From NCBI GenBank assembly GCA_030593165.1, contig JAUVHR010000001.1, forward strand, positions 89,025-130,576: a stretch of 41,552 nt of DNA. The letters are read 5' to 3'. The position numbers and the translations under genes are program-made. Numbering within the stretch: position 1 is the stretch's first letter; every line of letters starts with the position of its first letter. This stretch comes from Candidatus Thorarchaeota archaeon (GTDB taxonomy: Archaea; Asgardarchaeota; Thorarchaeia; Thorarchaeales; Thorarchaeaceae). The notes below the pieces were generated by a model, which saw only the letters and a list, made by a program, of their open reading frames with translations, was not told where the DNA came from and did no database searches. This document shows, one piece after another, positions 1-8,413 of this stretch.

Positions 1-72
1 TTTCCGGACAAAATTGATTACCGCAACTGGGACAAAATCCGTGAGTGGATGACTGGGCTAGTTTCAGCATAA
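1..72 (+). CDS. C-terminal end of an unidentified CDS (partial, FPDKIDYRNWDKIREWMTGLVSA*)
   Basis: Open frame from base 1 to TAA at 70-72; truncated by the window edge. Confidence 0.5.
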   Translation, partial: FPDKIDYRNWDKIREWMTGLVSA

Positions 73-303
73 TCAGGAGTACTTCACCTGCCTATTGCAT
101 GAGGCACCTAGACTGACAATGGAAAGCAAGAGAATTACCATGATTAAAACATCTTGCCAACCGAATGCACTCTCTATCACGAATGCAGACTGAAACCACA
201 ACACCAAAACCACACCAATCAAACATAAGACAGCAATCCTAAGCGCAGCAATCTGTTCTCCAAGTTGTTTCAGGGGTTTCTTGACATCTTCGCTCAACAT
301 CAT
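73..303 (-). CDS. Small hypothetical protein with two hydrophobic segments
   Basis: 76-aa ORF with two predicted TM stretches by eye. Confidence 0.5.
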   Translation of the reverse strand: MMLSEDVKKPLKQLGEQIAALRIAVLCLIGVVLVLWFQSAFVIESAFGWQDVLIMVILLLSIVSLGASCNRQVKYS

Positions 304-318
304 CTTAGATTCTATCCA

Positions 319-702
319 TCAGTTTCTATCCATACTTGTCACATCTAAGTTATCACCATCTATTGAAATATTCTCCCCGGAAATCACTTCAAGAATCGGA
401 ATCACGTATGTGTAGAGGTTTCCCGTGCTTGGGTCATAGGTGATACTCTTCAAAGTACTTTCCATTGCATTATTCATCGATTCCATTTCGAAGGATTTTG
501 TCAGCAGTATGAGCTGTGCTCCACGATCTGTGATAATAAGCGTGGCAGCCATGAGGCTATGCGAGTGGGTGAGCCGACCAAGACCGTTCATCACATCGTT
601 TGTTAGTTCTACAGCCGTTTTGTAGACAGCATCTTCTCCTGATAGAGTCCTCCTATCGTGAATGATATATGCTGTTGTTTGTGAATCTAAATGGACCCCC
701 AT
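319..702 (-). CDS. Hypothetical protein
   Basis: 127-aa ORF upstream of and co-directional with 73..303; no family recognised. Confidence 0.55.
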   Translation of the reverse strand: MGVHLDSQTTAYIIHDRRTLSGEDAVYKTAVELTNDVMNGLGRLTHSHSLMAATLIITDRGAQLILLTKSFEMESMNNAMESTLKSITYDPSTGNLYTYVIPILEVISGENISIDGDNLDVTSMDRN

Positions 703-891
703 GGTCCTGAGTCAGCGCTTAAGGATTTAAGCCCCGATCAATTTGATAGATTTGGCACTGATATGGTCACTAACATCACGAACTGATTCTGTACAATCTT
801 CTACTCTTGTTGTTCATGCCAACATTACTTCAATAACTGAAGCATTAAAGTGTCTTGACTAAAATAACGAAATGAACTAAGGGAGAAACTA

Positions 892-1263
892 ATGATGGGA
901 ATGAAAGTCGAGAAATCCGATACCATGAGATGTAGACGAGCCCCAACTAGGCCTTGTGATGACAAGTGCATCTACAAGAGATTCCTCTCAATACTGGGAA
1001 AGAAACACACCCTTGACATAATCAGAATACTCATCTACGATCAACCAACTAGATTCACTGCTATTCAGAAGCAGATTCATGGTAGCCCGAAGACTCTCAC
1101 GGACCGCCTTAACGAGTTACGCTCTCTCGGCATAATCAAGCGAGAAGCATTTGCAGAAATACCACCTCGTGTAGAGTACTCGTTGACAGAGAAGGGAATG
1201 ACACTCACTCCTGTAATGAATGCACTCAGAATATGGGCAGAACAATGGGACAATGAAGGGTGA
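892..1263 (+). CDS. HxlR-family winged-helix transcriptional regulator
   Basis: KHTLDIIRILIYDQPTRFTAIQKQIHGSPKTLTDRLNELRSLGIIKRE...PPRVEYSLTEKG pattern typical of HxlR. Confidence 0.85.
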   Translation: MMGMKVEKSDTMRCRRAPTRPCDDKCIYKRFLSILGKKHTLDIIRILIYDQPTRFTAIQKQIHGSPKTLTDRLNELRSLGIIKREAFAEIPPRVEYSLTEKGMTLTPVMNALRIWAEQWDNEG

Positions 1264-1755
1264 TTAGCATGACACGCTGGACCAATTGCACTTATTCTGA
1301 ACATTCTATCGACGGCAGTAGTTCCTGATTTGATGGAGCAATTCATTGGCTGATTAGGCCGCTTTATCAAAGATAATCAAAAAGACACGAATACAGGACC
1401 TGTTTTTGTTAATTTTCTGCAATCAGACCTTAAATTAATCCAAAATCACACATCACTGAATAATCCAAAAGGTGAAAAACATGATTCCGCTATGGCTCCC
1501 TCCAGAAGAACCTTGGTAATCCACTTTGTTTTGGAATCCATGAGATTTCCTAGAAACTCTTCATAAAATCTATGGTGAAGGGTCGTTCCCCTTTCTTTTC
1601 ACATTGAAGTAACCACTTTCCAATATCTTGTGCTCAAATTGCCTGAGAAATCGTATCCTTGTTTCCTGCAAAACAATCTTCATACTGTCTTTTCACAGTT
1701 GGTTAAGTCACCTTGTCGAAACCGTTTTAAGCATCCCACGGGGTGATTGGCCAGT

Positions 1756-1774
1756 CTGTCCTTTCAGAGGACAG
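1756..1774 (+). promoter_or_regulatory. Perfect 7-bp hairpin (CTGTCCT-TTCAG-AGGACAG) in the EF-1A leader
   Basis: Inverted repeat 1756-1762 / 1768-1774; TATA-like TTTTAA at about 1725-1730 upstream. Confidence 0.5.
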
Positions 1775-1803
1775 TGTAAAACCGAATAAGGAGATTCAAT
1801 GCC

Positions 1804-3102
1804 TTGTCCAAGAGAGAAAAAGAGCACCTGAACATGGTCGTCATCGGTCACGTTGACCATGGCAAGTCTACCATGACAGGCCGATTGCTCTACGAAACAG
1901 GCGCTGTTGATGAACGTACTTTCCAACAGCATAAAGCCGAAGCAGAGAAACTTGGGCGACCCAGCTGGGCATGGGCTTTTGCGCTGGACCGCCTAAAAGA
2001 GGAGCGAGAGCGAGGTCTAACTATTGACATCGCATTCTTCAAGTTTTTGACAGATCGTTACTACTACACGATTATCGATGCACCAGGACACAAGGACTTC
2101 ATCAAGAACATGATCACAGGCGCATCACAGGCTGATGTTGGTCTGCTTGTCGTGTCCGCAAAGAAGGGTGAGTTTGAGGCTGGTATTGGCCCCGGTGGTC
2201 AGACCAAAGAGCATGCTTACCTAGCTTTCACACTTGGTGTCCCATCTCTGATTGTCTGTGTCAACAAGATGGACGACGAGAGCGTCAAGTACAGTGAAGA
2301 CAGGTACAATGAAGTCAAGGAGGAGATTGAGGCATTCCTGAAGACCGTTGGTTACAAGACTGCCGGTATTCCGTTCATCCCAACCTCAGCACTTGATGCT
2401 GCTAACCTTAAAGAAAAGACCCCTGACCTTACACCATGGTACAATGGTCCTTGCCTTCTTGAGGCACTTGACTTAGTTGAGCTTCCAGAAAAACCGCTTG
2501 ACAAGCCACTCAGACTACCAATCAATGATGTCTACTCTATCAAGGGAGTTGGTACCGTACCTGTTGGTCGTGTTGAAACCGGAATCATGAAGACCGGAAT
2601 GTCAGTCACTTTCATGCCCCCAAATAAGACCGGAGAGGTCAAGTCCATCGAGATGCACCATGAGATACTTCAACAGGCAATACCTGGTGACAACATCGGA
2701 TTCAACATCCGAGGCATCGAAAGGCAGGATCTTGGTCGTGGTGATGTTGCTGGTCCAACTGACAACCCACCGACAGTTGCTGCTGACTACACTGGCCGTG
2801 TTATGGTTATTCAGCACCCGACTGCTATCACTGTGGGTTATACACCAGTCGTCCACGCTCACACAGCACAGGTCGCTTGCAGGTTCGATGAGATTCTGGA
2901 GAAGTTCGACGAGCGTGGTCAGAAAGTCGCTGAGAATCCTGACTTTGTCAAGAAGGGTGAAAGTATGACTGCCAGACTCGTTCCACTCAAGCCAATGTGT
3001 ATCGAGTCCTTTGCTGAGTTTCCACAACTTGGACGCTTTGCTGTCCGTGACATGGGAATGACCGTGGCTGTTGGTATTGTCCAGAAAGTCACCAAGAGGT
3101 AA
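1804..3102 (+). CDS. tuf: Translation elongation factor 1-alpha (EF-1A/EF-Tu)
   Basis: MSKREKEHLNMVVIGHVDHGKST, DAPGHKDFIKNMITGASQAD, VNKMD; TTG start preceded by AAGGAG. Confidence 0.97.
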   Translation: MSKREKEHLNMVVIGHVDHGKSTMTGRLLYETGAVDERTFQQHKAEAEKLGRPSWAWAFALDRLKEERERGLTIDIAFFKFLTDRYYYTIIDAPGHKDFIKNMITGASQADVGLLVVSAKKGEFEAGIGPGGQTKEHAYLAFTLGVPSLIVCVNKMDDESVKYSEDRYNEVKEEIEAFLKTVGYKTAGIPFIPTSALDAANLKEKTPDLTPWYNGPCLLEALDLVELPEKPLDKPLRLPINDVYSIKGVGTVPVGRVETGIMKTGMSVTFMPPNKTGEVKSIEMHHEILQQAIPGDNIGFNIRGIERQDLGRGDVAGPTDNPPTVAADYTGRVMVIQHPTAITVGYTPVVHAHTAQVACRFDEILEKFDERGQKVAENPDFVKKGESMTARLVPLKPMCIESFAEFPQLGRFAVRDMGMTVAVGIVQKVTKR

Positions 3103-3117
3103 TCTAGTTCACAGAAC

Positions 3118-3151
3118 CGGGTCGCAAGGCCCGCGTTCCTATTCTTTTTTT
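3118..3151 (+). terminator. Hairpin plus T-tract downstream of EF-1A
   Basis: CGGGTC-GCAA-GGCCCG (GNRA loop, one G-U pair) followed by ATTCTTTTTTT. Confidence 0.65.
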
Positions 3152-3333
3152 GAATCAATCTGCTGAAAAGAAGCTGATTTCTTCAGATTCATTGTTCTCA
3201 GATTATCATCAGGTCTAGTCAAAGAAGCCTGTCATCTTGCGGCGACATTACCACACGAATTTCGACATAATTGACAACCTCAACAAAACTGTACCCACAG
3301 AGTTAACGGTCTTAATAGGTACTGCTTGAATTA

Positions 3334-3942
3334 GTGTGCATGACCAATCTTCGATTGCGCTTATTTTCACACACATTTGTCGATTCCGAAAAGGAATCGA
3401 TGTACGTGGGAGTGGAAAGTGTGCGATTATGGGATCTGGTGAGGGACAAATCGGTTCACCTCATTTTGAAGAAACCTGCTCTCAACGAGCTAGCTGACAG
3501 AAGGGATAAGGTCCTCATCCATTTTTGTGAAGACCTGATTCAATCGGAAACCTTTGACGAATGGCTGGTAGGCGTTGAAATACTAAGTGCACTGGGAACA
3601 TCTGCAGCCATTGAGAGGCTGATAACACTCTATACTCAGACGAATCTGACCGATAGAAGACGAGTAACATATGCACTGGCAAAGGTACTCACCGCAGAGT
3701 GCGTTCATCCCTTCGGTATCATGATACGTGAACTCGCTAAATCTGGACAGCTAGATGTGACAGGCTGGACACTGGTGGCAATAGCAACTCTCAAGCATGT
3801 CTGCAAGAGGTTTGGGGTGAAGGTTGACGATAGATCACTGGATTCAACTACGCATTCAGAGTATCTTGGTCTTTTAGACAGAACGCCTACAATGTCTAAA
3901 GGTAGAAGAAAGACAAGACAGAAGATAGTACAACAAACCTAA
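3334..3942 (+). CDS. Hypothetical protein, helical repeat (HEAT-like) character
   Basis: 202-aa ORF; EILSALGTSAAIERLITLYTQTNLTDRRRVTYALAKVL resembles HEAT-type repeats. Confidence 0.5.
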   Translation: MCMTNLRLRLFSHTFVDSEKESMYVGVESVRLWDLVRDKSVHLILKKPALNELADRRDKVLIHFCEDLIQSETFDEWLVGVEILSALGTSAAIERLITLYTQTNLTDRRRVTYALAKVLTAECVHPFGIMIRELAKSGQLDVTGWTLVAIATLKHVCKRFGVKVDDRSLDSTTHSEYLGLLDRTPTMSKGRRKTRQKIVQQT

Positions 3943-3947
3943 GAAGA

Positions 3948-4063
3948 TGGCGCTGAGGGAGGGATTCGAACCCTCGTGTGCTTAGCACACCAACTATCAG
4001 CCCGCCTACATTACGCGCCGGCGATTAGCAGGCTGGCTCCTTACCAGGCTAGGAAACCTCAGC
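3948..4063 (-). tRNA. tRNA-Ser(GCT) with anticodon-loop intron (about 4003-4025) and encoded CCA
   Basis: Acceptor GCTGAGG/CCTCAGC, T-arm GAGGG-TTCGAAT-CCCTC, long variable arm GTGTGC-TAA-GCACAC (type II tRNA), anticodon GCT, discriminator G, CCA at 3948-3950; about 23 extra nt after A37. Confidence 0.88.
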
Positions 4064-4380
4064 TTGAGAATCTGCGGGCCCAAATTTTCTCTTAAACCTT
4101 CTCTTCGTGAATCAATAGAGAAGTAAGGTGCAGCAGCCCTTGGTGCTTTGGGTATCCTCTCCCTAAAGAGCTAAAACATTGCATTTTTCAAAACAGGGAC
4201 TTCCAAGGCTCGTTCATTTGTGGAACAGTACTTCATCGAAGCAATGGAATTGTTCTGTTCACTACATCCAAGACACTAATCCGGATTGATTTTTTGGGTT
4301 GGAAAAGAAGACCTACCAAAGATGAAACGCACATTAACCGATTCCGCAACCCTTAATTCCTATTCACAAGAATGGGTTAG

Positions 4381-4700
4381 ATGCGATGGGTAGGGCTGGA
4401 CCGTTTGCCGCGGTCTGTTACCGGTAATGGCAATAACCGGGGCCAGTAACCGACATCGAGGATGAACCGGAACCTCGGTGGGTCCAGTCGCAAGACTATG
4501 ACAAGCAGTCTCCGAAGTCTGTCACGGCCACAGCAGCAGTTGAAGGATTGCTGTGAGTGTGCTTAAACCTTCGAACCGGGTCAGGTCCTGGCGGGAACAG
4601 CCTTAAGATCGAGTGGTGGAGCCTCGGGGGTCGCTGCTTCGAGGAAGGCACTGATCAGCCTGCCGATTACCGACATGCAGAATGAAGGAGCCATCGCACC
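4381..4700 (+). ncRNA. Signal recognition particle RNA (7S/SRP RNA)
   Basis: Terminal helix GCGATGG (4383-4389)/CCATCGC (4691-4697), GC-rich structured region, S-domain motif GGTCAGGTCCTGGCGGGAACAGCC near 4579-4602. Confidence 0.88.
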
Positions 4701-4766
4701 TCATTACCCGCGAATAGTATCGACAATAATACTGAATCTTCTTATCCTCTAGAAACTCGGCCATTA

Positions 4767-6548
4767 CTAGACAAAAGCCCCTGCTGCTCTCTTGATCTGC
4801 GTGATTTCCTCAACGACTTCCAGTTCAGATGGTGTGAGTTCATCCTTGAACTTGGTCCTGATTGCTATGATGTGTCTGTCAGGAAGATCAGTGTAGAGTA
4901 CATCATCTTTCTTCACCTGACGTCCAATTGTGGGTCCTCGAATGGATATTGCTACTTCCATTCCTTCTGTGGCCTCATCAATTGTCACACCCCTATCCTG
5001 AATCTGGAGAAGCTGGCCAACACGACGGCCTTCCGAATTCATCAAACCAACACGTGTTCTCAGAAAACCATGGACCCGGACTCCCACAACTGCAGGATTC
5101 TTCTGTCTGAAGATGTAATCAGGCATAATCTCAAGTTTGGCTGGTCTGATGATTGACCCGAGTGATTCAGCCCTTGCCTGTTCCCTCTTTACAATCAGCC
5201 AGGCATTATACTCGTCATAGAGTCGGTAAATCACCTCATTGAGGAATACCTCAACTCCCTGTTCCGCAGCCAAGTCCTCAATGTCAGCAGCAAACTTGAC
5301 ATTGAATCCGAGCACGACAGCATTGAGCGGGTCAGTATCACCTGCAGCTTGTGCTTCGACTATATCACGTTTCACAATCGGGCCGACATCAGCAACACGT
5401 ACTGGAATCTGGCGGTCCCTGAGGAATTGAGTCACAGCCTCCAAAGAGCCAAGTGTGTCAGTCTTGAGGACAATTCCGGACTTGTCAGTATGAATTCGAA
5501 TTGCCCCAACTTCCTCCCTAATCTTCTCCTTAGTGGCCTCAATCTCCGTAGGATCTGATACCGCATAGACCGGTGCGCCTGCAACGGCACCCTCAAGGTC
5601 GGGAGCAACAATCTTCACACCTGCCGCCGCATGAACTTCGGAAACGTGAATGAACTTCTCTTTCGGGTCTCGAATCTCGTCCAATTCCTTTGGTAGCAGA
5701 AGAGCTCTAATCTTTGCAACCACCACATCATCAAGACCTCCAACTACGATTGTATCGGTCTTCTTCAGAATACCTTCATAGATTATTGTGTCAAGAGTGA
5801 TTCCGAGACCGGTTTCTTCTCGAACTTCCAGCACGGCCCCCTTTGCAGGACCTGACACAACCTTCAATCTCTCTTTCATGAACTGCTGCGTGAGACCGGA
5901 CAGTACCATCAAAAGTTCTCCAATACCCGTGCCTGTTTTGGCACTTGTCGGAACTATTGCAACCTCTTTCTTGAAGTCCTCCACTCTATCGAATCTCTCG
6001 GACTGTATTCCGTTGGCTGAGAGAGCACCAACCAATTCATAGAGCCGTCTGTCAAATTCAGCCTGAGTTGAGGTGCCCTGGGCTTTGATGGCCTGAATCA
6101 AATCCATTCCCTCTTTCTCCCTCCAGCCTGGCACCTTGTCCATCTTGTTTGCAGCAATCAAGAAAGGGGTCTTACCTGACCTGAGAATCTTGAGGCTCTC
6201 ATAGCTCTGAGTCAGAAATCCCTCGTTGATGTCCACGACCAGTATCGCGAAGTCAGCTATTGCACCTCCTCTTCTACGGAGATTCAGGTATGCCTCATGG
6301 CCCGGGGTGTCTATGAAAAGAAGCCCTTCAATGGCCAAATCACTCTGTACACTCTTCAGAAGGTCGCCGCACAGCTTTTGGATTGTTTCAGTTGGGAAGA
6401 ATGACGCACCAATATGCTGGGTAATCCCTGCAGCTTCGCGTTCCTGAACTGCAGTGCCACGCATCTTATCAAGGAGAGAAGTCTTTCCATGATCTATGTG
6501 CCCCAGCACGGTAACAATCGGTGACCGAAGTTTGGTTTCTTGTGTCAT
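4767..6548 (-). CDS. infB: Translation initiation factor IF-2 (aIF5B)
   Basis: MTQETKLRSPIVTVLGHIDHGKTSLLDKMRGTAVQEREAAGITQHIGA; start chosen downstream of the ORF-track start (6563). Confidence 0.96.
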   Translation of the reverse strand: MTQETKLRSPIVTVLGHIDHGKTSLLDKMRGTAVQEREAAGITQHIGASFFPTETIQKLCGDLLKSVQSDLAIEGLLFIDTPGHEAYLNLRRRGGAIADFAILVVDINEGFLTQSYESLKILRSGKTPFLIAANKMDKVPGWREKEGMDLIQAIKAQGTSTQAEFDRRLYELVGALSANGIQSERFDRVEDFKKEVAIVPTSAKTGTGIGELLMVLSGLTQQFMKERLKVVSGPAKGAVLEVREETGLGITLDTIIYEGILKKTDTIVVGGLDDVVVAKIRALLLPKELDEIRDPKEKFIHVSEVHAAAGVKIVAPDLEGAVAGAPVYAVSDPTEIEATKEKIREEVGAIRIHTDKSGIVLKTDTLGSLEAVTQFLRDRQIPVRVADVGPIVKRDIVEAQAAGDTDPLNAVVLGFNVKFAADIEDLAAEQGVEVFLNEVIYRLYDEYNAWLIVKREQARAESLGSIIRPAKLEIMPDYIFRQKNPAVVGVRVHGFLRTRVGLMNSEGRRVGQLLQIQDRGVTIDEATEGMEVAISIRGPTIGRQVKKDDVLYTDLPDRHIIAIRTKFKDELTPSELEVVEEITQIKRAAGAFV

Positions 6549-6710
6549 TGTTTGGCACCCCACAAAGAGTTGCGATTTGGGGTTTGATGATTCTTATGAA
6601 AGTGTCGTTTGGGGTTTGTTATCCCTAGCCCTCGAATCATATCGGGGCTTTCACAAGCCTAAAATAACAGACCAATTCGACAAGCTGTATCACAGACATC
6701 CAACAGTACG

Positions 6711-7382
6711 GTGAAACCAATGGAACATTCACTTGTTATTATCAAGCCCGATGGGGCCTCACGTAGGAGAGTTGGTGCCCTAGTCTTGAAAGCCTTTCTA
6801 GCAAGGGGGTATGATATCAGAGCATTCAAGGAGATGAAGGTTTCAAGGTATTTGGCTGAGATGCACTATGCAATCCACAAGGAAAAGCCATTCTTCTCAT
6901 GGCTCGTGGATTTCATATCTTCTGCTCCAGTCTTGGTCATGATCTTTGAGGCCGAAAATGTAATTGAGGACATACGTACCGCTCTCGGTGTAACCTTCGT
7001 TCAGAAGGCTAATCCTGACTCACTCAGGGGTAAGTATGGCATCTGGGCTGGTGTCAACATTGCCCACGCATCTGATTCTCCCGAAACCGCTGCAAACGAA
7101 ATTGCCCTCTGGGCCAAGGAAGGCGACGTTGTAGAGTCAGATAACGCAAGAACCGCGGCTGAGGCCTACATTGCGAAGCACATCGCAAGTGGTACTGATT
7201 TCACAATGCAGATTCGAGATGTTGTTAAGAATGCCATTGCGAATCTTGATTCCTCTGACAGTGTACTGAAAACTCTCATTGACCTCTTTGGCAGGGATGC
7301 CGAGGGGATTTCCAAGGATGATACAGTAGCACTTGCTAAAGCAGTCCATGACTTTATTCTTGAGGAAATTGAAAAGAAATAG
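6711..7382 (+). CDS. ndk: Nucleoside diphosphate kinase with about 85-aa C-terminal extension
   Basis: LVIIKPDG, LRGKYGIWAGVNIAHASDSPETAANEIALW (active-site His motif); 223 aa against about 150 aa for a typical NDK. Confidence 0.93.
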   Translation: MKPMEHSLVIIKPDGASRRRVGALVLKAFLARGYDIRAFKEMKVSRYLAEMHYAIHKEKPFFSWLVDFISSAPVLVMIFEAENVIEDIRTALGVTFVQKANPDSLRGKYGIWAGVNIAHASDSPETAANEIALWAKEGDVVESDNARTAAEAYIAKHIASGTDFTMQIRDVVKNAIANLDSSDSVLKTLIDLFGRDAEGISKDDTVALAKAVHDFILEEIEKK

Positions 7383-7393
7383 AATGAGAACGA

Positions 7394-7440
7394 GGTGGCA
7401 CACGATGCCACCCAGCTTCTCAATGACCCAGAACTGGGTC
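7394..7440. terminator. Two hairpins between convergent ndk and rpl24e (possible bidirectional terminator)
   Basis: GGTGGCA-CACGA-TGCCACC (7394-7412) and GACCCA-GAAC-TGGGTC (7425-7440). Confidence 0.5.
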
Positions 7441-7640
7441 TATCTTCTTGTCTTACCACCTTTCTGGTAAGCAGTACTCCACTTGGTGTCCCTTGGCTTC
7501 ATACTCCGCTTGAGTAATGCTACCTTACATTTGTTGGAACAAAACCATAGAACAGATCCATCCTTGGTTTGCACAAAGGCTGAACCTGTACCTGGTTCAA
7601 TATCATTCCCGCAGAAGATACACTTTTGCGTTCCAACCAT
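7440..7640 (-). CDS. rpl24e: Ribosomal protein L24e
   Basis: MVGTQKCIFCGNDIEPGTGSAFVQTKDGSVLWFCSNKCKVALLKRSMKPRDTKWS. Confidence 0.95.
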   Translation of the reverse strand: MVGTQKCIFCGNDIEPGTGSAFVQTKDGSVLWFCSNKCKVALLKRSMKPRDTKWSTAYQKGGKTRR

Positions 7641-7641
7641 G

Positions 7642-7872
7642 CTAGCGCCTCCGCATCTTCCGAGCTTCACGCTCTGTTTCTCGTAGTATCAGAATGTCTC
7701 CTTCCCGGACAGGACCTTTCACATTACGTGTGAGAACGCGTCCCTTGTCCCTACCTTCCAGAATCTTGACCCGTACCTGAGTGATTTCGCCAGTAACACC
7801 TGTACGTCCCAAGAGCTGGATTATTTCTGCAGGGATTTCTGGAGATTCTACTTGGTCATCTTTCTTGCTCAT
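7642..7872 (-). CDS. rps28e: Ribosomal protein S28e
   Basis: [57 protein letters not shown]. Confidence 0.96.
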   Translation of the reverse strand: MSKKDDQVESPEIPAEIIQLLGRTGVTGEITQVRVKILEGRDKGRVLTRNVKGPVREGDILILRETEREARKMRRR

Positions 7873-7897
7873 TGAAATCCATCACCTGGATGTCTTA

Positions 7898-8269
7898 CTA
7901 TTTTCGCAGACCACTGATTTTCTCGACAATATCGTCGACTAGGTCCTTTGCTTTTCCATCAACTACGATTGCTACTGCAGCAGTAGGCCGTTCGATACCA
8001 GCTGCATTACCGAGGTCTCTCTTGCTCTTCACGAAGATATAGGGGGCCTTTCTGTCATCGCAGAGGCCTGGCAAGAACATGATTATCTCAGGCGGTTCGA
8101 CATCTTCAGCAATTACCACGAGCTTCGCAATACCACGCTCGATACTCTTTGTCGCTTCGTTGATTCCTTTCTTGATTCGACCCGTGTCCTTGGCGATTTC
8201 AAGTGCCTCAAGGGCCTTCTTCTGCAACTCTTCTGTTGCTTCCCATTCCACGAAAGATGGTTTTGGCAT
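7898..8269 (-). CDS. rpl7ae: Ribosomal protein L7Ae
   Basis: GINEATKSIERGIAKLVVIAEDVEPPEIIMFLPGLCDDRKAPYIFVKSKRDLGNAAG; start at MPKPSF preferred. Confidence 0.95.
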   Translation of the reverse strand: MPKPSFVEWEATEELQKKALEALEIAKDTGRIKKGINEATKSIERGIAKLVVIAEDVEPPEIIMFLPGLCDDRKAPYIFVKSKRDLGNAAGIERPTAAVAIVVDGKAKDLVDDIVEKISGLRK

Positions 8270-8413
8270 TGTTTCTACCTCTGTTCTTACTTCATCGGTA
8301 TTAGTGAATACAGATTGAGATACACCCACTGCTGGGGTGCACTTCTGCGCCCCTTACGGTGCGTTCTTTTAAGGCTGTCGAACTGTGACCGGTTTTCCAA
8401 CCTGAAGAATCAC

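Noticed and set aside
1799-1831. ATG at 1799 as the EF-1A start
   Set aside because: Out of frame; it terminates after 10 codons. Retained only as a possible micro-ORF.
2602-3027. 141-aa minus-strand ORF inside EF-1A
   Set aside because: Shadow ORF of a highly conserved gene.
8270-8400. Kink-turn autoregulatory site upstream of L7Ae
   Set aside because: A GC-rich hairpin is present (GGGGCGCA/TGCACCCC with one mismatch) but I could not find a convincing tandem G-A k-turn motif.
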